64,000 nucleotides of DNA, from NCBI RefSeq assembly GCF_000739655.1, contig NZ_BATR01000112.1, positions 184,155 to 248,154 on the forward strand, given 5' to 3'. Source of the DNA: Verrucomicrobium sp. BvORR106. GTDB taxonomy: Bacteria > Verrucomicrobiota > Verrucomicrobiia > Verrucomicrobiales > Verrucomicrobiaceae. This document shows, piece after piece, positions 26,628 through 35,086 of this stretch; the stretch's first letter is position 1, and every line of letters starts with the position of its first letter. The translations under genes were made by a program, and so were the position numbers. A model generated the notes under the pieces. The model was not told the origin of the DNA and ran no database searches. It saw nothing but the letters and a program-made list of their open reading frames with translations.

Positions 26628-27974
26628 CTACAGCTTTTTGAGGCTGATGTCACGGAAGCTCACTGGATCGCTGTGGCCCGCGAAGCCAAAGAAGCCGTTG
26701 GTGCGGTCCTTCCCAGGGTGGGCGGAGTTTGCCATCACGGTGCTCATGTCCACCTTGCTGAGATCGGCGTTGAGAATGACAGTGCCGTTCAGTTCCACGA
26801 CGATGGTGGAGCCCTTCACGGTCACTTCTTCAAAGTTCCATTCACCAGCCGGGCGGGTGTAGCCGCGCTGGGCTGCCACCATGCCGTAGACGCTGCCGTG
26901 GTATTGGCGAACGTCCAGCTTGGCGTACTTGGGGGCGTCGTTGTCCAGCACCTGGAGCTCCGTCATCCCCACGTAGGCGGTGTTGCCTTCACCCGGGTAG
27001 CGGATGGCCAGTCCATTGTTGCCGCCAGGGGGTACGTTGAACTCCAGGCGGGCCTGGAAGTCCTTCAGGTCTTCGTTGACGTAGATCGTGCCACCCTTTT
27101 TCTCTTTGCAGCGAATGGCTCCGGCCACCACTTCATAGTTGTCCACTGGACCGGCCCAGCCTGAGAAGTCCTTGCCGTTGAAGGCGGACTTGAAGCCGGC
27201 TCCGCCCTTGCTGGAAAGGATCTTGTTGCCCTCCTCCACACCGATCTCGCGAAGGAAGATGTTCCGCCAGCGGATCTCCCCGCCGTGTGTCTGCAGCTGA
27301 ATGGGGCCCTTGGCAGGCACGGGGCGCTGCTGGTCAGCAGGGAGTTTCTTGTCGTAGTAGTTTTCCAGGATGGCATGGTCCACCACGAGTTGGTCATTGA
27401 GCCAGACGCTCACGCGGCTGCCCACCATGATGATGCGGAATTTGTTCCACTCGCCGAAAGCCTTATCCGCCTTCACCAGCGGATCTCTTCCTGGGGCGGT
27501 TGCGGCATTGTTCCAGAGGCCGCCGGATCCCTTGGGCTTGCCCAGCTGTACGGCCTTTTCGTCATTCTCTGTGGAGTCCCAGATCTGCACTTGGGGCACG
27601 CCACGCAGATAGATGCCGCTGTCTGCCTTGGCCACGGTCTTGTACTCCACCAGCAACTCAAAGTCACCGTAGTCCTTCTCCGTCGTGGCGTAGTCGCCAA
27701 ATCCGTCGTTCACCAGTTCGTCACCTTCCACATACCAGTGGGGCTTGCCGGTTTTGTCACTGGCGGCAGTCATCGTTGCCGTCCATTTTGCGATCTGGGC
27801 CGCGCGAGCGTCTTCCGGCAATTCCAGCAGCTTGCGGTGATCGAAGGTGCTGCCACCGCGCCATCCGGTGAGATCCTTCTCGTTGAAGAGGGACTTGAAA
27901 CCTGCTGGAGGAGGGCCGGCAAAAGCGGTGCCAGCGGCGAAGAGCAGGGTAGTGAGGGCGGGCAGTAATTTCAT
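26628..27974 (-). CDS. Secreted protein with two DUF1080 (3-keto-disaccharide hydrolase-type) domains
   Basis: A 448-residue protein from ATG 27974 with signal peptide MKLLPALTTLLFAAGTAFAG. Two concanavalin-like DUF1080 domains follow: one from about residue 23 (FKSLFNEKDLTGWRGGSTFD) and one from about 262 (FKSAFNGKDFSGWAGPVDNY). Each has the family's IYLRG/LAIRY, LQVLDN and GEWN segments. DUF1080 proteins are abundant in Planctomycetes and Verrucomicrobia; some hydrolyse 3-keto-glycosides during polysaccharide breakdown. The two domains are clearly diverged, and only one may be catalytic. It is a single gene with its own terminator. Confidence 0.9.
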   Translation of the reverse strand: MKLLPALTTLLFAAGTAFAGPPPAGFKSLFNEKDLTGWRGGSTFDHRKLLELPEDARAAQIAKWTATMTAASDKTGKPHWYVEGDELVNDGFGDYATTEKDYGDFELLVEYKTVAKADSGIYLRGVPQVQIWDSTENDEKAVQLGKPKGSGGLWNNAATAPGRDPLVKADKAFGEWNKFRIIMVGSRVSVWLNDQLVVDHAILENYYDKKLPADQQRPVPAKGPIQLQTHGGEIRWRNIFLREIGVEEGNKILSSKGGAGFKSAFNGKDFSGWAGPVDNYEVVAGAIRCKEKKGGTIYVNEDLKDFQARLEFNVPPGGNNGLAIRYPGEGNTAYVGMTELQVLDNDAPKYAKLDVRQYHGSVYGMVAAQRGYTRPAGEWNFEEVTVKGSTIVVELNGTVILNADLSKVDMSTVMANSAHPGKDRTNGFFGFAGHSDPVSFRDISLKKL

Positions 27975-28155
27975 GATGGGATGATGAAACAAGGGTATCG
28001 GGAACTAATACGGGTTGTGATAAATGGTGTTTCAGCAATCTCGTGCATGGCTGATCACAAAAGTATCAGAACACGACAAGACCCATCAGCCAATGTCTCT
28101 TGGCAGCAATGCGTAACGCAAAATGTTGAACTTTTCTGCTGCGGCAGAAGGGGGC

Positions 28156-28794
28156 TCAAGGGGCGCTGCGGACCGCATCAACAAAGGCCCGTACCTTCTC
28201 TAGGTCCTTGATGCCGGGCGTGCCGCTCTCCACGCCACTCGCGACATCGACCGCATAGGGATGCAGCCCGGTCACCGCTGTGCCGACGTTCTCCGGGGTG
28301 AGCCCGCCAGCCAGATAGAGCCGGTGCTCGGGATGACGTGCCTGGAAGAGAGTGGCCAGTTCCCAGGGGAATGTGTGCCCCAGTCCGCCTCTTTCCTGGG
28401 GATGGTAAGCATCCAGCAGGATGTCCTGCACAGGATGCAGGTCGATGGGGGCGAGCATGGCTTCATCCTGCACCTGAAACGCCTTGATCACGGGCAGACC
28501 CAGGGACTGCGCTTCAGCGCAGAACTCAGGCGTCTCATCTCCGTGCAACTGCAGAGCGGAGAGGACTCCCAAGTCTGCCACCTCTTTGAGGTAGCCCAAG
28601 TCGGGATTCACGAACACTCCCACCAGCCGGGAAGTCCGGGGCACATCCACGAGCCAGGCGGCAGCGGAAAGGGGGAGGTAGCGTTTAGATTTCGGCCAGA
28701 AATTGATGCCGATAAAGTCGGCTCCCAGGTCGGCGATCGCCTGGGCCTGTTCCGGCTGGGTGACTCCGCAGATTTTGATCAAGGTGGAGGGCAC
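28156..28794 (-). CDS. trpF: Phosphoribosylanthranilate isomerase
   Basis: A 212-residue TIM barrel. It converts N-(5-phosphoribosyl)anthranilate to CdRP in tryptophan synthesis. IKICGVTQPEQA carries catalytic Cys, GADFIGINFWPKSKRY is the second conserved strand, VGVFVN the third, QLHGDE the fourth, ILLDAY has the catalytic Asp, and LAGGLTPENV and VDVASGVES bind phosphate. Length and motif order are those of a complete enzyme. No other trp genes are adjacent, so it stands outside a trp operon here. Confidence 0.95.
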   Translation of the reverse strand: MPSTLIKICGVTQPEQAQAIADLGADFIGINFWPKSKRYLPLSAAAWLVDVPRTSRLVGVFVNPDLGYLKEVADLGVLSALQLHGDETPEFCAEAQSLGLPVIKAFQVQDEAMLAPIDLHPVQDILLDAYHPQERGGLGHTFPWELATLFQARHPEHRLYLAGGLTPENVGTAVTGLHPYAVDVASGVESGTPGIKDLEKVRAFVDAVRSAP

Positions 28795-28848
28795 AGAGTT
28801 GAAGTAGGGAGGTGAGAAGGTGAGGGGGCCATCAGGCTGGTGGCTAAC

Positions 28849-29280
28849 TCAGAAGGCAGGGCCTTTGGCGGGAAGGAGCGGGCCGGCCACTTGCATAAGT
28901 ACGTCCAGACTCAGTGGCAGGGGTACGGCACCGCGTACACGGGCATCCCGCTTCACGGCGTGAAACTCTGCGCTCTCGTCCGGGCGGATGAGGAAAACCA
29001 CAGGTGGGGCGGAAAGCGTGGCCGGGTGGCAGCGGGAATACACCCGGGCGATCATGCGGTCCAGTAGGGCTCCGTTGATGTCGGGGAGGGTGAAAGCTAC
29101 CAAGAAGAGAGCGTACTCCCGTTGGGTGATCCGCTCAAAGGCATGCTCCCCGCTGGCGGCATCGTCCACCTCGCAGGCGCAGAAGGCGGTCAGCAGTTCC
29201 CGGATGAGGCGCCGGTTAGGCAAACTCTCATCGACTACCAGCACGCGGAGGGGGGTGGGCTCAGGCATGGCGGGCATCAT
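28849..29280 (-). CDS. Degenerate receiver-domain protein (no phosphoacceptor Asp)
   Basis: A 143-residue single-domain protein. RVLVVDESLPNRRLIRELL is a clear receiver start with the acidic pair, and the fold continues to the end. The phosphoacceptor site reads LVAFTLPDING, with A62 where Asp is expected. The usual Thr is missing in VVFLIRP, and the KP lysine is replaced in AVPLPLS. It should therefore not be phosphorylated and may be a constitutive or protein-binding pseudo-receiver. ATGs at 29277 and 29268 are alternatives. It is divergent from the sigma factor gene at 29432. Confidence 0.75.
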   Translation of the reverse strand: MMPAMPEPTPLRVLVVDESLPNRRLIRELLTAFCACEVDDAASGEHAFERITQREYALFLVAFTLPDINGALLDRMIARVYSRCHPATLSAPPVVFLIRPDESAEFHAVKRDARVRGAVPLPLSLDVLMQVAGPLLPAKGPAF

Positions 29281-29431
29281 GAATGGAGCTTTCTGCAAAA
29301 TCCAGTCCAGACGGACTCCGGCGGAGTGTTTTGTACGTAGTTTTTAGTGACGACCGATTCTGCACAGAGAATGACGCTTGGGTCCCATTTTCCTCTTGCG
29401 TTCCCCTTTGGCGTTTCCGAAACTGCCAGTC

Positions 29432-30112
29432 ATGGCGCGCAGCACCCTTGATTTGAGCAACGCAAGACCCAGCACTGACGAGCGGAAGCAACGCGCCCTC
29501 TGTGAAAAGACTCGTAAGAGCCTCATCGAGAAGCTCGACAACTGGGAAGACCACAAGGTCTGGGACGAGTTTTATCAGACCTACTGGCGTCTAATTTTCA
29601 GTGTGGCGACCAAGTCCGGCCTCACCCGTGAGGAGGCCTTTGACGTGGTGCAGGAAACCACGCTCGCCATCGCCCGGCAGGTGAAGAAGGGGCAGTACGA
29701 CCCCCGGGCAGGGTCTTTCAAGGCCTGGCTGCTGCAGATGACGCGCTGGCGCATTCTTGACGTGTTCCGCGCTCGCAAGCGCCAGCCCTCCCTGGCAGAC
29801 CAGGGAAATGAGAGCTCCGACAGCGCAGATCTGGCCATGGAGCGCCTGAGCCACGAGAAGGACAACATTCTGGAAAAGGTCTGGGACAAGGAGTGGCGTG
29901 ACAACATCACTTCCGCGGCGCTGGAGCGAGTGAAGTCCCGGGTCTCTCCCCGTCAGTACCAGATCTTTGACTGTTACGTGCTCAAGGGCTGGGGCGTGAA
30001 GAAGACCTCCGAGGTGCTGGGCATCAATGCCGCCCAAGTTTATCTGGCGAAGCACCGGGTGGGTGCGCTGGTGAAAAAAGAGGTTCAGGCTCTGGAATCC
30101 ACGATGCTCTAG
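29432..30112 (+). CDS. ECF-type RNA polymerase sigma factor
   Basis: A 226-residue sigma factor. Region 2 lies about residues 38-110: WDEFYQTYWRLIFSVATKSG, then EEAFDVVQETTLAIARQ and the -10-binding FKAWLLQMTRWRILDVFRARK. Region 4 lies about 155-215 (VSPRQYQIFDCYVLKGWGVK, then VLGINAAQVYLAKHR). No anti-sigma gene is adjacent; a Ser/Thr kinase gene follows 134 bp later, a pairing typical of the kinase-linked ECF groups in Planctomycetes and Verrucomicrobia, where phosphorylation is thought to control the sigma factor. ATG 29432 is chosen because upstream codons give non-conserved sequence. Confidence 0.92.
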   Translation: MARSTLDLSNARPSTDERKQRALCEKTRKSLIEKLDNWEDHKVWDEFYQTYWRLIFSVATKSGLTREEAFDVVQETTLAIARQVKKGQYDPRAGSFKAWLLQMTRWRILDVFRARKRQPSLADQGNESSDSADLAMERLSHEKDNILEKVWDKEWRDNITSAALERVKSRVSPRQYQIFDCYVLKGWGVKKTSEVLGINAAQVYLAKHRVGALVKKEVQALESTML

Positions 30113-30246
30113 GCATCGGGCGTGGTTCGTTGGGTGCCTGAACAAGCTTTTCTCGGATCAATGGGCTCCGATTCGGCCCTGCCGCCTTTTTTCTTGCATC
30201 GTTCACTGGATGCTTGGGATCATCCTTGCTAGGTTTGCCGTAATCA

Positions 30247-32739
30247 ATGCCCGCCCCTGACGAGCCCCAAGCCCCAACCCCCAACGCTGGCGACAAGTCA
30301 TCGGAGAAGGGTGGCCGTGCTTCGGCCTTGCCTCCACCCCCGGGTGATGTGAAGCAAGGGGGGAAGCTTGAGCTACGTGGTCAGGTGAAGGCGGATACCC
30401 GCATTCCGCCCGAGGAGCCCGTGAGCACGCGGGACAACGACATCCCCATCCCCGATTTCAAGCTGATCCGCCGTATTGGATCCGGCGCCTATGGAGAGGT
30501 CTGGCTAGCACAGGCCATTACTGGCGCCCTGCGGGCTGTAAAGATTGTCTGGCGGGAGGACTTTGAGTACGAAAAGACCTTTAGGCGCGAGTTTGAGGGG
30601 ATTCAGCAGTTTGAGCCCATTTCCCGTGGTCATCCCGGGTTGGTGAACGTCTTGCACGTGGGCTGGAACGACAATCACGGGTTCTATTACTACGTGATGG
30701 AACTGGCCGATGATGCCCAGAGCGGCCGTGACATCGACATCAATACCTACGTGCCCCGTACGCTCACCACGGATTTCCGAAACCGGGGGCGCATCGGGCT
30801 ACAGGAGTGCAAGGAGACCGGGATCTTCCTCGCGGATGCCCTGGGCTACATGCACAGCCACAGCTTGACCCACCGGGACATCAAGCCCTCCAACATCATT
30901 TATGTGAAGGGTGCCTGGAAGCTGGCGGACATCGGCCTGGTTGCCGTCCACGGCGAGCGCTCCTATGTCGGCACGGAGGGTTTTGTTCCCCCGGAAGGTC
31001 CCGGGACGTTCGCTTCTGATATCTATAGTCTGGGCAAGGTGCTCTACGAGATCAGTTCCGGGAAAGACCGCATGGAATTTCCGGAAGTGCCGGAAGATCT
31101 GGGGGCTGCCGAGTGGAACCTCTGGCGGGAGTGGAACACCGTCATCTGCCGCGCCTGCGCGCCCAGCTTGAAGGAGCGCTATGCCAGCTCTGCGGACTTT
31201 GCAGCCGCTCTGCGTCTGGTCGGAGTTCCCCGCCCGGTGCCGCTTTCGCGGCGACTTGTGAACGCGACCTGGCATCTGGCCGTGGGTTCCGTGTTGAGCG
31301 GGGCTTTGCTCGCGGTGGTACAGCGGGAGACCGCCTGGAGCTACCAGATCCAGGCCCCGGAAGCAAAAAAACTCTCGGCGGAGGAGATCGCCCAAGCCAA
31401 GCTGCCCAACCCGGGACGCATGTGGCTCAACAGCTTCGACATGCGCTTCACGTGGCAGAAGGACCGCCACGTGGCCGACCGCCCTGTCAGTCTGGAGCTG
31501 TTTAACCAGTTTCTGGAGTCCACCATGCAATCCTTCGAAGGCGAGGTGGTGCCAATTTTCCAGAAAGGGGGCAAGCCTGAGTACTCCGTCGTGGTGCCTC
31601 GGGCAGATGCGACAGGATTTTGCAATTGGTTGACCGATCAAGATCGTGCCGCTGGCGCATTGGGGCTGGACATGGAGTACGGCTGGCGGCCGGATACCAC
31701 CCTGAAACGCAACCCGGGATCGCAGAAGAACTGGTTTGCCATCCGCTTGACGCTGGAGAAGCTGCAATTCGGTCAGGTGCTGGTGGAGAGTCTTCCTCCA
31801 CATGCAGAGGTCATCAACAATGGCGAGGTGCTTGGCACCACACCGCTGTCCCTCTCGAGGATGAGGGTGGGGGAGGCCTCATTTGTGATGAGTCTTCCTG
31901 GCTACAAGCGGGAAATCCTGAAGGGCAAAGTAGAGGAGGGCAAGCTGCTCACTCTCACCGCCAAGATGAAGCCCACGGATGCGGTGGCCTTCGGTCGCAA
32001 GTGGAAGAACTCCCTGGGCATGGACTTTGTCCCGCTGGGTGCCGTGCTCATGTCCGCCACGGAGATCCGGAGGGCTGACTATGCCAGCTACCTGCGCTCC
32101 ATCCCCACCACCAACCCTCCGCCTGTTGACCCTGCGGAGGATAACACCCTGCCCATGACTTTCGTCAGCCGGGAGGACGCCATGCACTACGCCAAGTGGT
32201 TGACGCGCGTCGAGCAGACCAAGGGTCTCCTGGAGGAGAATCAGAGTTATCGGCTCCCCACCGACGATGAGTGGAGCATGGCGGCAGGGCTTCCCCGTGA
32301 GCGCGGCGATTCCCCGGCGGAACGCAATCGTCGGATCGAGGGTTTTTATCCTTGGGGATTCATCTGGGTGCCCCCTATCGTGCCTGGTAACCTGTGGGAC
32401 CAGAGCGCGGCCGATGATGCCAAGCAGAAGAATGGCATCCCAGGGTTCAACGACGGTTTTGTGGCCCTGGCTCCGGCAGGGTCCTTCACCCCGGATGCGC
32501 GTACCGGACTTAAGGACCTTTCCGGCAACGTCTGGGAATGGGTCGCTGAGGACTTTGGCGGGTCGGATCCCAAACAGCAGCGGCTGGGTGTTGTGAGAGG
32601 CGGCAGCTGGCGCACGAGGGAGCGGGAGGAGCTGTTGGCCTCCTACCGCAGACCGGTGCCGACTGGCACCCGCAATGACGAAATTGGGTTCCGTCTCATT
32701 CTGGGCGAGAATGGCGTTCTCGCTCGCATGGACGAGTAG
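30247..32739 (+). CDS. Ser/Thr protein kinase with PEGA and FGE-sulfatase-like domains
   Basis: An 830-residue protein. The kinase domain (about 70-325) has the Gly loop IGSGAYGEVW (77-86), K99, HRDIKPSN (209-216), and DIG at 228-230 in place of DFG; it looks active. One membrane segment (about 341-358) places the rest outside. There follow a partial FGE-like segment (about 395-500, FNQFLES... ADATGFCNWL), a PEGA-like domain (about 510-577, VLVESLPPHAEVINNGEVLG), and a full FGE-sulfatase-like domain (about 585-825) with YRLPTDDEWSMAA, NVWEWVAEDF, VVRGGSW and GFRLIL. The Cys pair of catalytic FGE is not seen, so it is probably a binding domain. It likely senses an extracytoplasmic signal and controls the sigma factor upstream. 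Confidence 0.92.
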   Translation: MPAPDEPQAPTPNAGDKSSEKGGRASALPPPPGDVKQGGKLELRGQVKADTRIPPEEPVSTRDNDIPIPDFKLIRRIGSGAYGEVWLAQAITGALRAVKIVWREDFEYEKTFRREFEGIQQFEPISRGHPGLVNVLHVGWNDNHGFYYYVMELADDAQSGRDIDINTYVPRTLTTDFRNRGRIGLQECKETGIFLADALGYMHSHSLTHRDIKPSNIIYVKGAWKLADIGLVAVHGERSYVGTEGFVPPEGPGTFASDIYSLGKVLYEISSGKDRMEFPEVPEDLGAAEWNLWREWNTVICRACAPSLKERYASSADFAAALRLVGVPRPVPLSRRLVNATWHLAVGSVLSGALLAVVQRETAWSYQIQAPEAKKLSAEEIAQAKLPNPGRMWLNSFDMRFTWQKDRHVADRPVSLELFNQFLESTMQSFEGEVVPIFQKGGKPEYSVVVPRADATGFCNWLTDQDRAAGALGLDMEYGWRPDTTLKRNPGSQKNWFAIRLTLEKLQFGQVLVESLPPHAEVINNGEVLGTTPLSLSRMRVGEASFVMSLPGYKREILKGKVEEGKLLTLTAKMKPTDAVAFGRKWKNSLGMDFVPLGAVLMSATEIRRADYASYLRSIPTTNPPPVDPAEDNTLPMTFVSREDAMHYAKWLTRVEQTKGLLEENQSYRLPTDDEWSMAAGLPRERGDSPAERNRRIEGFYPWGFIWVPPIVPGNLWDQSAADDAKQKNGIPGFNDGFVALAPAGSFTPDARTGLKDLSGNVWEWVAEDFGGSDPKQQRLGVVRGGSWRTREREELLASYRRPVPTGTRNDEIGFRLILGENGVLARMDE

Positions 32740-33268
32740 CGTCCGATTAGCGAGGTCGTCAGCTTAGGCGAGTCCGGGAGGCGTTCTTGCAAATCTATTC
32801 TGCCAGATGCGGCATCGCCCTCAGTAGCCGGGCGGAGCGCGTTCTACTGAGCATCAAACTTTTGGACCTTCTCGATCATTTGGACACGGGAAGCCCACTT
32901 TTCGGGGCTGATCCTCTCAAACGAGAGAAACTAGAACATCGGCTCTTCTTTGGTGTCCAAGTTATCTGGAGAGCCAAAGTATTATTCTTGCCATTGGAGA
33001 AAATTCTCCCAATCCCGGTGCGCTTGCGTGAGAATTGCCGTTCGCTCTCATTCCTTGATCATATAAAAAGCGCAAGAGTGACTCTCAACTTTGAAGCTTA
33101 ATTCCACTTAACCTTAATTTTCTCACTATTCCGGGCAGTTTCTTCTTGTCATTTTTTTGAAGTTATAGTAATTGTGTGTCACATCGCTGCTAACTAGAAG
33201 CGCAGAATTTCCTGCTCATTCCTACGACACGATTTCTCAATCTCCATCCACCCTTTCTCTTGAACACT
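32740..33268. other. AT-richer intergenic region
   Basis: 529 bp without a convincing gene. A 104-codon frame at 32787-33101 has no family resemblance and unusual composition, and I do not call it. The last 150 bp are AT-rich, with runs such as TCATTTTTTTGAAGTTATAG (33149-33168), and probably hold the promoter of the HTH-receiver gene at 33269, but no clean -35/-10 pair stands out. Confidence 0.6.
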
Positions 33269-33832
33269 ATGGCTGAATCCTCACCCGAATTGATGACGGT
33301 CAAGGAAACCGCGGAGTATCTGCGGATTCCTCTTCCGACCGTCTATTACCTCGTGCAGCGGGGACAGCTTCCCGCTGTGCAGATTGGGGGACGCTGGCGC
33401 ATCAAGCGCAGCCTGCTGGACCGGGACGTCCTTCGCAAGGAAGACGAGGCTGGTCAGCCTACCGTGCTGGTAGTGGATGATGACCCCGCTCTGCAGGCGC
33501 TGTTTAAGCAGTTCCTCAAGAAGGCAGGCTTCGGTCGCCTTGTGGTCGGCTCTGGCGCGGAGGCCATTACCTTGGCCAGAAAGCAAAAGTTCGACTTCGT
33601 TTTCCTCGATCTCAAGCTTCCTGACATCCCCGGGGATGAAGTGTACATCCAGCTGAAGGATATCAATCCAGATCTCCCGATTGTGGTGATCACCGGCTAT
33701 CCTGACAGCGAGATCCTGAGCAAGATCCTTTCGACCGGTCCGGTCACGGTGATCAAGAAGCCCATCGAGTTTGATCAGCTCAACAAGGCTGTGAAACAAC
33801 TTGGTCACAAAGGCGCAGACAGCAGCGTCTAA
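33269..33832 (+). CDS. Excisionase-type HTH domain fused to response-regulator receiver
   Basis: A 187-residue protein from ATG 33269. Residues about 8-55 (MTVKETAEYLRIPLPTVYYL, then GGRWRIKRSLLD) form a MerR/excisionase-like winged helix (HTH_17). Residues about 65-180 form a receiver with VLVVDDDPALQ, phosphoacceptor Asp in FVFLDLKLPDIPGDE, VVITGYPDS and VIKKPIE, so it should accept phosphate. The DNA-binding domain precedes the receiver, the reverse of the usual order. No kinase gene is adjacent, so it is an orphan regulator. A 13-bp hairpin follows about 87 bp after its stop. Confidence 0.88.
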   Translation: MAESSPELMTVKETAEYLRIPLPTVYYLVQRGQLPAVQIGGRWRIKRSLLDRDVLRKEDEAGQPTVLVVDDDPALQALFKQFLKKAGFGRLVVGSGAEAITLARKQKFDFVFLDLKLPDIPGDEVYIQLKDINPDLPIVVITGYPDSEILSKILSTGPVTVIKKPIEFDQLNKAVKQLGHKGADSSV

Positions 33833-33919
33833 CCCGATCCGTCGAGTCTCACTCCTGCGGGTGGCGGGAAGGGGGCTTGAGACCGGGAGAAGGCGGCGTC
33901 ACGCATCATAGATTTTAGC

Positions 33920-33952
33920 AACGGCCAGCCGGGAAACCGGTTGGCCGTTGTT
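33920..33952 (+). terminator. Terminator-like hairpin
   Basis: AACGGCCAGCCGG pairs with CCGGTTGGCCGTT (13 bp with one G-T pair) around a GAAA tetraloop at 33920-33949, followed by the short T-rich tail TGTTT. It is placed to end transcription of the HTH-receiver gene. Confidence 0.7.
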
Positions 33953-34074
33953 TCATATGGGGTGAGGATTCGGGAGGTTGTTACATCCGCTGGACCCCGT
34001 TCAGTGCGATAGGATGGTGAAGTGTGGCGACATGGATCGCCTGCGGAGTTTTTCCTCGTTTTGCCTGAACCGAC

Positions 34075-34923
34075 ATGGTCGAATCCTCCCAGCCAATCTC
34101 TGCAGACGATGTGGCACGGCACTATGATCAGCTGGACCGCTTTTACCGGGAGATCTGGGGGGAGCATGTCCACCATGGGTTATGGGAAACTGGAAGGGAG
34201 AGCGCCGATGAAGCCGTGCGGGCGATGTCCCATTTCGTCGCGGCCAAGGCTTCGCTCGTCCCGGGGGCGGAAGTGTGTGACCTGGGCTGTGGTTATGGCG
34301 GCACATCGCGTCTGCTGGCGGAAGAGTATGGCGCACGAGTGACGGGCTTGACCGTGTCTCCCACCCAGCAGCGCTATGCTTCAGAGGTCACTCAGACACC
34401 GGGGAATCCCACCTATCTGATTGAGGACTGGATGCGCAACCGTCGTTCGGATGGAGCGTTCGATGCGTTGATCGCGATTGAGAGCACAGAGCACATGGCA
34501 GACAAGCTGCGGGTGTTTTCTGAGGCTGCGCGAGTCTTGAAGCCGGGAGGTCGGCTGGTGGTTTGTGCGTGGCTGGCCGGTGATGCGCTCAAGCGTTGGC
34601 AGGTGCGCCATCTGGTGGAGCCTGTTTGCCGTGAGGGGAGGCTTCCCGGTATGGGGACGGAAGGGGAGTATGTGGCCTGGATGGAGCAGGCGGGTTTTGT
34701 CCTAAAGGAGCAGCTTGATGTGTCCGCGAAGGTGGCTCGCACCTGGCCCATCTGCGCCTGGCGGTTTATGATTGGGCTGGTCAGGCGTCCGGGCTACCTG
34801 CGCTTCCTGCTGGACGCCCGCAATGATAATCGCATCTTCGCGCTGACGATGATGCGGATCTGGGTGTCTTATCGTACAGGCGCCATGCGTTACGTGGTGT
34901 TCGTGGCGGAGAAGCCTTCCTGA
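34075..34923 (+). CDS. SAM-dependent methyltransferase
   Basis: A 282-residue class I methyltransferase. ISADDVARHYDQLDRFYREI and HHGLWETG are N-terminal features shared with tocopherol/sarcosine-type and cyclopropane-synthase-like methyltransferases. Motif I is VCDLGCGYGGTSRLLAEEYG, the post-I segment VTGLTVSPTQQ, motif II FDALIAIESTEHM and motif III RVLKPGGRLVVC. The C-terminal part (about 215-270) has a hydrophobic helix. The substrate cannot be told; a small or lipid-like molecule is likely. It is a lone gene. Confidence 0.82.
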   Translation: MVESSQPISADDVARHYDQLDRFYREIWGEHVHHGLWETGRESADEAVRAMSHFVAAKASLVPGAEVCDLGCGYGGTSRLLAEEYGARVTGLTVSPTQQRYASEVTQTPGNPTYLIEDWMRNRRSDGAFDALIAIESTEHMADKLRVFSEAARVLKPGGRLVVCAWLAGDALKRWQVRHLVEPVCREGRLPGMGTEGEYVAWMEQAGFVLKEQLDVSAKVARTWPICAWRFMIGLVRRPGYLRFLLDARNDNRIFALTMMRIWVSYRTGAMRYVVFVAEKPS

Positions 34924-35086
34924 CGGCGTCCTCTCAGTTGCGCGCCAACGACGTGAATCTGGGCTTTGTCCCGCTGGTCTGAACCACGGGGGGCGTATCA
35001 AAGTCAGAGTTTGATCGCTTTCACCTTCATGAGCTGTATCGTTCGGTATTGTTTTGTCAGAGTAGAAATACCCCCACCCCCAGGAG

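Noticed and set aside
32787..33101. A 104-codon plus-strand frame after the kinase gene
   Set aside because: Composition is unlike neighbouring genes and no motif or leader is seen. It is kept as intergenic, though a small gene cannot be excluded.
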